From CBDCWQ01 sp965223435 (lineage in GTDB: Bacteria; Myxococcota; Kuafuiibacteriia; Kuafuiibacteriales; Kuafuiibacteriaceae): a stretch of 64,000 bases of DNA. Position 1 is the stretch's first letter. Every line of letters begins with the position of its first letter. Below are positions 59,348 through 64,000 of this stretch, in pieces. Made by a program: the position numbers and the translations under genes. Location: the NCBI GenBank assembly GCA_965223435.1, contig CBDCWQ010000021.1, forward strand, positions 806,001 through 870,000, written 5' to 3'. A model generated the notes under the pieces. That model worked only from the letters and a program-made list of their open reading frames with translations. It was not told the DNA's origin and made no database searches.

Positions 59348-59800
59348 CCCCGTCCCACGTCTTCTTGAGAATCACGTTTGAAGGCCAAAGGCCGTGCGCG
59401 TAGGACCGAATGTTTTCAGCCGCCTCCGTGCGAAGCTCCGGTTCGATTCCAAACCCCAGCGTGTCGACAATGCCCAGGGAAGCGGCTTCTTCCCACTCAA
59501 ACGGATGACGCCCCAAAGCCTTTGCGGGCCAGCGATAAAGTTCTTCGGGCGAGCCAGTGAGGAATTCGGGTTCCCAGGCGACAAACTCAAAGTCCGGAGG
59601 TACGGTAAAGGGCACATCTTCGTCCACCACCACCACGTTGTGATTCTCTTTCGCGAAAACTTGATCCACGAAAGCATCGATTTCTTCTTCTTGAATGGCG
59701 GCGGTTCCGCCGGCAAATGCTGCGATACGGGCGAGCTCGACAAGGGTCAGTCGGAGGGCCTCTCTTGCTCCGAGCTGTTTTGCAAACTCGAGCGCCAAAA
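59315..59800 (-). CDS. Second giant protein, middle segment in a third frame
   Basis: About 160 codons continue the second giant protein between two apparent single-base insertions: AAAA at 59797-59800 (one A too many) and AAAAA at 59315-59319 (one A too many). Removing both bases restores GYKPLALEFAKQLG and NLDFPGRAPVGVVFHL across the joins. The segment itself reads ALRLTLVELARIAAFAGG, then VPPDFEFVAWEPEFLTG and EAASLGIVDTLGFGIEP, helical then mixed. It only makes sense as part of the flanking frames; whether the shifts are sequencing errors or real mutations cannot be told here. Confidence 0.6.
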
Positions 59801-62800
59801 GGTTTGTAGCCCATCAACTCAGGTTTGGCGCCAAGGAGCGCCCAAGGGGTCTCGGTGCCCGGTGCGACATCGGGTTCGGCAAAAGCCAACGAAAACCACG
59901 CTCCCCATGCATTTGGGTTTCGGTTGTGGTCGGGCTTGGGTTCGAGGCCGACAGGCATCAGCCCACCGGAGTCTGTGCCTTCGGCATTGGGCCCAAAAAG
60001 TTTCGACGTCCAATCCGTGATGTGTGCTTCATCGCGAACCACGGTGGAGGTGAGGTGACGAAACGCCCTCGGTTCGATCTCACCGCTTTGGAGCACGTGA
60101 TGAAGAAAGAGAAGCGAGAACCCGCTCTTTTTTGCCAATTCTGGAAGATGGCCGGCGGCGTAACGGTTGACGAACTGTCGAAACACACGTTGAGTCTTCC
60201 ACCGCGCTGGACTGATGGGGTCTTCCGGGGTCACGGCGGGCGCGCCCCCGAGCAGCCACATGAATCCGTCCTCGCTTGGTGATTGGTCTTTTGCTTCATG
60301 AAAGGCACGAAGTTCGAGGGCCGTTCGCTGCCAATAGTGGGGGGATTCCGGGTGAAGGGCCGCGATGCCATCGACGCCTTGAAGATCATAGTAGGCGGTG
60401 GACGGTGTGGACGCGGTTCGAAAAGGCGCAATGGTTTCAGAAACCGCTTGTTTGAGGCGGGCTCTGAGCGCCGTCCGCAGGGCAAAAAGCGTAGGGGTTT
60501 CGTTGGGGAACTCGAGTGGGCTTCCCAATACCGGTGCGTACCAAGTCCGCCCTGCGTTGCTCAAAAATCCCGGACTGCCTCCATGTCCGAAAATGGCGTC
60601 CTGGGCGGCGTATGCGACCGGTTGCGCCCGATGCCTTTGTGGACGCCCGTCTTCGCCAAGCCACGCGATGAGACGGGTAAGGGCGAGGTGATGCGAAGTC
60701 GATGCGCGTCCGTATCGCGAGGTCGACACCAAAACCCCCATGTCGGCGTCTTCCGTTCCACCACGCCGAACGAGGAGGGCCTCAAATGCCCCCACGAAGG
60801 TCTCGCATTGGAGACCGACAAGTCTTTCGATGTTGTCTCGTCGGCTTTGGAGAGGGCTTGGTTCTTCACACAGGGTACGGAGTTCGGTGACGGTTTCTCG
60901 AACCCGATCCGAGAACAGGCGATGGTGACTGTTGCTTTCGAGGGGCTCAAGCGCATCAATCCACCGCGCCGTAGGCGTGTGGGTTTCGAGCATGTGTTCC
61001 GCAAACCGAAACAGCGTAAGCTGAATGATCAGGGCATCGAAGAGATCGGGCAATATCTCGGAAGCCAACAACGCCGCGAGGGTTTCGATGTACGCTGCCT
61101 CGAGCCCGACAAGACGCGCCGTCAGGATGCCCGCGGGCACTTGGGAAGGCTCTGAAATGAGAGTCCCTGTGAGGTTTGGACCTGGGTTGGACCCAAAGAA
61201 GCCCTGAGGGCTGTGGGCCAAGACAAGGGCCGCGTAGCGCCCAGGGCTTGGAGATTCGGCCTTGGCCAGGGTTGCCACGTGCCTTTCGAACTCCACCAGG
61301 GCGATGTCCTCCAGTCGTGGATCCCTGGCTGCAGCTTGTCTCAGGGCCAGAATCCAGAGCGAATGGGACTCGAAAAAACGATGTGCCTGCCCTGGAACCG
61401 GCGAAATCTCTTCGAGCTCGGTTTGTGGGCTCGCCTCAGGAGCCAGCGTGCCCGCGTACAGTGACGCTTTCGCTTTGGCTACGTCGCCTGCGGCATAGGC
61501 GAACAAGCTGTATAGAGCTCGGGTGCCCCGAGACGGGGCACGCTCTTCAGTGGCTGGGATGGTCGTCCAAGGGTAGAGGCCGGCCTCGTTCCAAAAATAG
61601 GTCAAGAGGGTCGCGGACAACGCGCTGGAGTCGACTCCACCTGACGACAAAAGACCGATGTCTTCCGCTTGCCTCAACGTGAAGTAGGCCAAGACTTGAT
61701 GGATGGCCAGGGCCCGTTTTTCGGTGCCCGTCTCAACGGGGGCCGAGATCCAAGCCTCATTGGATGCACCTCGCTCCACCCGGCGCGCAAGCGACTTCAA
61801 GACCTGCCCAAGGGCGTCGTAGATCTCTCCTTGCAAGCGTCCGGACAACGTACGAGGTCCCTCGTCTCTGCCTGGATGGAGGGCATAAAATCGGGCCAAA
61901 GCGTACGTCGCCAACATTTCGGCTTCGAGAGAAAACTCGCCCGGAAGCGGGACGCCCGTGCGGGTGTAAACGCTGGCAGGAAATCGCCAATCCTCCTCGT
62001 CATGGGGGCCCGACGTACGCACGATGGTGTGGAGCAAACCCGAGGCCCAGAGCCCCGCGGTTTCAAAGTCGTGTCTGCTCACCGCCGCAAGGATCGCAAG
62101 CGCCTGATCCTCGATGGATGTGCGCGGTACACCGTCGACCACATCGGTGACGACGAGATGAAGAGAAGCTTGAGCCAAAGCGGCGGTACGAATGGTCTTT
62201 TCCTCTGCACCCCGAGCGGTGTGTACGAGGTTGAGCGTGGCGTGTGGCGCAAGCGGCCGGTGGAGCACAAATTGACTGTGCTTGCCCTCATAGACCTCGC
62301 GGTCCTTCTCAACGCGCTCGGGCAATACGCTGGTGGCTGCCAAAATTGAAAGCGTATCGCCAGATACCACAAGGCGAGCGATGGGCACCCCTCCTTCCAA
62401 AATGCCTACTTCGTGGGGCCACGAAAATAGCCCGGTCTTGGGATCGAGGTTCGCTATGCCAATACGCGTTTCGGTCATCGTGTCTTCGGTGCCATCTCCA
62501 GCGTACGCGTTTTTTCCTTCGAGTTTTGAAAGCAGAATATAGGTTTGGCCTGGTTCTTCGAGCGCGGTGACATCGACTGCCCCGCGCACCTGGCCTACGC
62601 GTTCTGCTCTCGGCGGTACGCCGGCGCGTCGGGAAAGTCTGAGATCCTCAAAGACCAAACGGATGTCGGTCGCGTTCACGGGCGTGTCCTTCAGGCGCAA
62701 AGGGGATTCCTCAGATTCTGGCTCGGAGGGCGTTTCGATGGTGTAGGGCTCTGGGAGCCGCACGGAGTACGCCTTCGGGTCCGCGTCCTGCGGAAGGACG

Positions 62801-64000
62801 GCGATGCCCGACCACGGACGAACGTGTCCAAACTGGGAGTAGGGCGGATCTACGGCCAGGTAGCCTTCAGGCGAAGGCGCCTCTTCGTAGGTCAGCGCTT
62901 TCAGTCGCGTCCATGAAAGCTCGACACCGTCGATGACCGCGCGGGTGTCTACGTGTGCTGCATAGTTCTTGAGAGGACGGTTTTCACCCCCCCCCCCTTG
63001 GTTTTCAAGCGCATCGTAGACGTCGAGATACCAGATGGCTGCGGTGCTGGACGCCAGGCGGGTAGACAAATCTTGAATGCGTTGACTTGAATAAGGAAAG
63101 CCGTGATCTCTCACGAAGGCCTGCACACCGGTCCAAAGTGCGCGGGCTTGTGCTTCGTAGCGTGCGCCCTGCGCCGGGTGAGCCTCGTAAAACCGATGGA
63201 GTCCGAAAATGAGCCCCGTTGTGGCCTCCAGATGATAGGACAATTCTTGGCGGTCATTTTTTTCGATGTACGGGTCCCGGAACGTATTTGGAAAGTAATG
63301 AGTTCCGTAGTAACACTGGTTGCCTTCTTCGTAGGGTATGGTGTCGGCAAACTTCTGCACCGTGTAGGTGAGGCACGCTTCAAGCTGGGCGACGTAGTTT
63401 TGTGGCAGATTGTCGTAGTCGACCGAAAGCGCGAGCCAACTGCAGTTGTCGATGGCAACATGTGAGCTTGCTACCCACCGTCGGTTTGTGTCAAAGGACC
63501 CGCCGGTAATCACGCGCCCCTGCCACTGTATGGTTTTGGTCTCTGGGCGGCAGCTGTTGGGCTGCTTTTCGTCCACCGCATGCCCCCCTTCGGGTGCATC
63601 CCACAGCAACGCAAAGATGCCGTCCCGAAGCCCATCACGCCAGGCACGAAGGGCCAGCCTTCGCTCGCTCTGACTGACCTCATCCTCGTTGGGCCAGATC
63701 TGGTCCACATGTCCAAGGGCGTGGTTCAGCACACTGAGAACATCTACGTTGTGTTCGGTGACCACATTTTGGGCTTGTGTCCTGACACCCAAAACTTTGA
63801 ACTGTGACGCATTCAGCGTGAGCGCCTCACGTTCTACCCGACGGCCTTCAGTATCGGTGGCCGTTCTTTTCACTTGTGGCGGCTGGGTGTCGTCATAATT
63901 CGGATAGCCCATGGCGTCCAGAACGCTGTAATAAGCCCATTGTTCGCTTCGGTCCTCGGTGAGCCCAAGCTTCCAGGGCACTTCTGAAAACACAAGGCCT
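59587..64000 (-). CDS. Second giant secreted protein, N-terminal part visible (truncated by window edge)
   Basis: About 1400 codons enter from the right edge; the start and signal are outside the window. The real reading frame leaves at 59797-59800; the translation beyond (59587-59796) is basic, low-complexity read-through. The segment matches the middle of the first giant protein: WAYYSVLDAMGYPNYD, NVVTEHNVDVLSVLNHAL, ASSHVAIDNCSWLALSVDY, YYGTHYFPNTFRDPYIE and FPYSSQRIQDLSTRLASST, the six-hairpin-like domain, followed by the long helical region (ALYSLFAYAAGDVAKAKASL, LVSTSRYGRASTSHHLALT). The two genes are thus tandem paralogues on the same strand, 253 bp apart. Confidence 0.8.
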   Translation of the reverse strand, partial: GLVFSEVPWKLGLTEDRSEQWAYYSVLDAMGYPNYDDTQPPQVKRTATDTEGRRVEREALTLNASQFKVLGVRTQAQNVVTEHNVDVLSVLNHALGHVDQIWPNEDEVSQSERRLALRAWRDGLRDGIFALLWDAPEGGHAVDEKQPNSCRPETKTIQWQGRVITGGSFDTNRRWVASSHVAIDNCSWLALSVDYDNLPQNYVAQLEACLTYTVQKFADTIPYEEGNQCYYGTHYFPNTFRDPYIEKNDRQELSYHLEATTGLIFGLHRFYEAHPAQGARYEAQARALWTGVQAFVRDHGFPYSSQRIQDLSTRLASSTAAIWYLDVYDALENQGGGGENRPLKNYAAHVDTRAVIDGVELSWTRLKALTYEEAPSPEGYLAVDPPYSQFGHVRPWSGIAVLPQDADPKAYSVRLPEPYTIETPSEPESEESPLRLKDTPVNATDIRLVFEDLRLSRRAGVPPRAERVGQVRGAVDVTALEEPGQTYILLSKLEGKNAYAGDGTEDTMTETRIGIANLDPKTGLFSWPHEVGILEGGVPIARLVVSGDTLSILAATSVLPERVEKDREVYEGKHSQFVLHRPLAPHATLNLVHTARGAEEKTIRTAALAQASLHLVVTDVVDGVPRTSIEDQALAILAAVSRHDFETAGLWASGLLHTIVRTSGPHDEEDWRFPASVYTRTGVPLPGEFSLEAEMLATYALARFYALHPGRDEGPRTLSGRLQGEIYDALGQVLKSLARRVERGASNEAWISAPVETGTEKRALAIHQVLAYFTLRQAEDIGLLSSGGVDSSALSATLLTYFWNEAGLYPWTTIPATEERAPSRGTRALYSLFAYAAGDVAKAKASLYAGTLAPEASPQTELEEISPVPGQAHRFFESHSLWILALRQAAARDPRLEDIALVEFERHVATLAKAESPSPGRYAALVLAHSPQGFFGSNPGPNLTGTLISEPSQVPAGILTARLVGLEAAYIETLAALLASEILPDLFDALIIQLTLFRFAEHMLETHTPTARWIDALEPLESNSHHRLFSDRVRETVTELRTLCEEPSPLQSRRDNIERLVGLQCETFVGAFEALLVRRGGTEDADMGVLVSTSRYGRASTSHHLALTRLIAWLGEDGRPQRHRAQPVAYAAQDAIFGHGGSPGFLSNAGRTWYAPVLGSPLEFPNETPTLFALRTALRARLKQAVSETIAPFRTASTPSTAYYDLQGVDGIAALHPESPHYWQRTALELRAFHEAKDQSPSEDGFMWLLGGAPAVTPEDPISPARWKTQRVFRQFVNRYAAGHLPELAKKSGFSLLFLHHVLQSGEIEPRAFRHLTSTVVRDEAHITDWTSKLFGPNAEGTDSGGLMPVGLEPKPDHNRNPNAWGAWFSLAFAEPDVAPGTETPWALLGAKPELMGYKPFGARVCKTARSKRGPPTDPCRARPYRSICRRNRRHSRRRNRCFRGSSFRERESQRGGGGRRCALYRTSGL

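Noticed and set aside
59394..60020. Plus-strand open frame of about 208 codons
   Set aside because: It lies antisense to the second giant gene across its frameshift region and shows no family motif.
1..64000. tRNA, rRNA, CRISPR, prophage or transposase genes
   Set aside because: None of the characteristic sequences was recognised on either strand by eye; short RNA genes could still be missed.

Overview
The window reads as a chromosomal segment of a GC-rich, Gram-negative predatory or social type bacterium, most likely Myxococcota or a neighbouring former Deltaproteobacteria lineage. The evidence is a hemW-hrcA-grpE heat-shock cluster, a large Ser/Thr kinase-like protein with a PEGA domain, an FHA protein, a matrixin protease with a MYXO-CTERM-like tail, a REC-EAL regulator, a TolC-type outer-membrane protein, many lipoproteins, and very large secreted multidomain proteins. 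No tRNA, rRNA, CRISPR array, prophage or insertion sequence was recognised. Identification rests only on sequence reading; no database was searched.

Layout. 1-5.1 kb: grpE (cut by the left edge), hrcA, hemW (with an apparent frameshift) and a small lipoprotein on the minus strand; then a ribbon-helix-helix-like/FHA gene on plus, converging on a secreted matrixin. 5.1-12.6 kb: a HEAT/TPR membrane protein on minus overlapping the start of tmk, then tmk, a 1002-residue probable pseudokinase, a G-rich 116-bp tandem repeat and a glutaryl-CoA dehydrogenase. 12.7-18.1 kb: a TPR protein, a YkgJ-type Cys-cluster protein, TolC and REC-EAL. 18.1-24.9 kb: a GNAT protein, a DUF1648-like membrane protein diverging from a LysR regulator, an unusually structured leader ahead of a hemerythrin and a glutathionyl-hydroquinone reductase, a frameshifted FN3 lipoprotein and a pirin. 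25-36.4 kb: a kelch lipoprotein facing a long minus-strand block that runs caspase, ECF sigma factor, anti-sigma factor, thrombospondin/IPT lipoprotein, EGF-repeat/YHYH protein and another lipoprotein. 36.5-39.6 kb: a small plus-strand cluster of envelope proteins with 'EPN' pre-peptidase-like repeats. 39.65-64 kb: two tandem giant minus-strand genes, one complete (4784 codons) and one running off the right edge with two apparent frameshifts.

How the genes may work together. The caspase-sigma-anti-sigma genes are spaced and overlapped like one transcription unit, and the downstream genes encode surface proteins. This suggests a protease-linked signalling switch controlling cell-surface adhesins. 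The two giant proteins share a middle region (an all-helical, six-hairpin-like part) but differ at their C-termini. Those termini carry ParB/sulfiredoxin-like, ADP-ribosyltransferase-like, degenerate subtilase-like and winged-helix-like stretches, which makes them candidates for a family of secreted effectors with exchangeable ends. The LysR-hemerythrin-reductase group looks like a redox-stress unit with its own structured mRNA leader.

Four or more genes contain single-base shifts in short homopolymers (hemW, the FN3 lipoprotein, the second giant gene twice). A long-read or low-coverage assembly error is the simplest explanation, but decay cannot be excluded from sequence alone.
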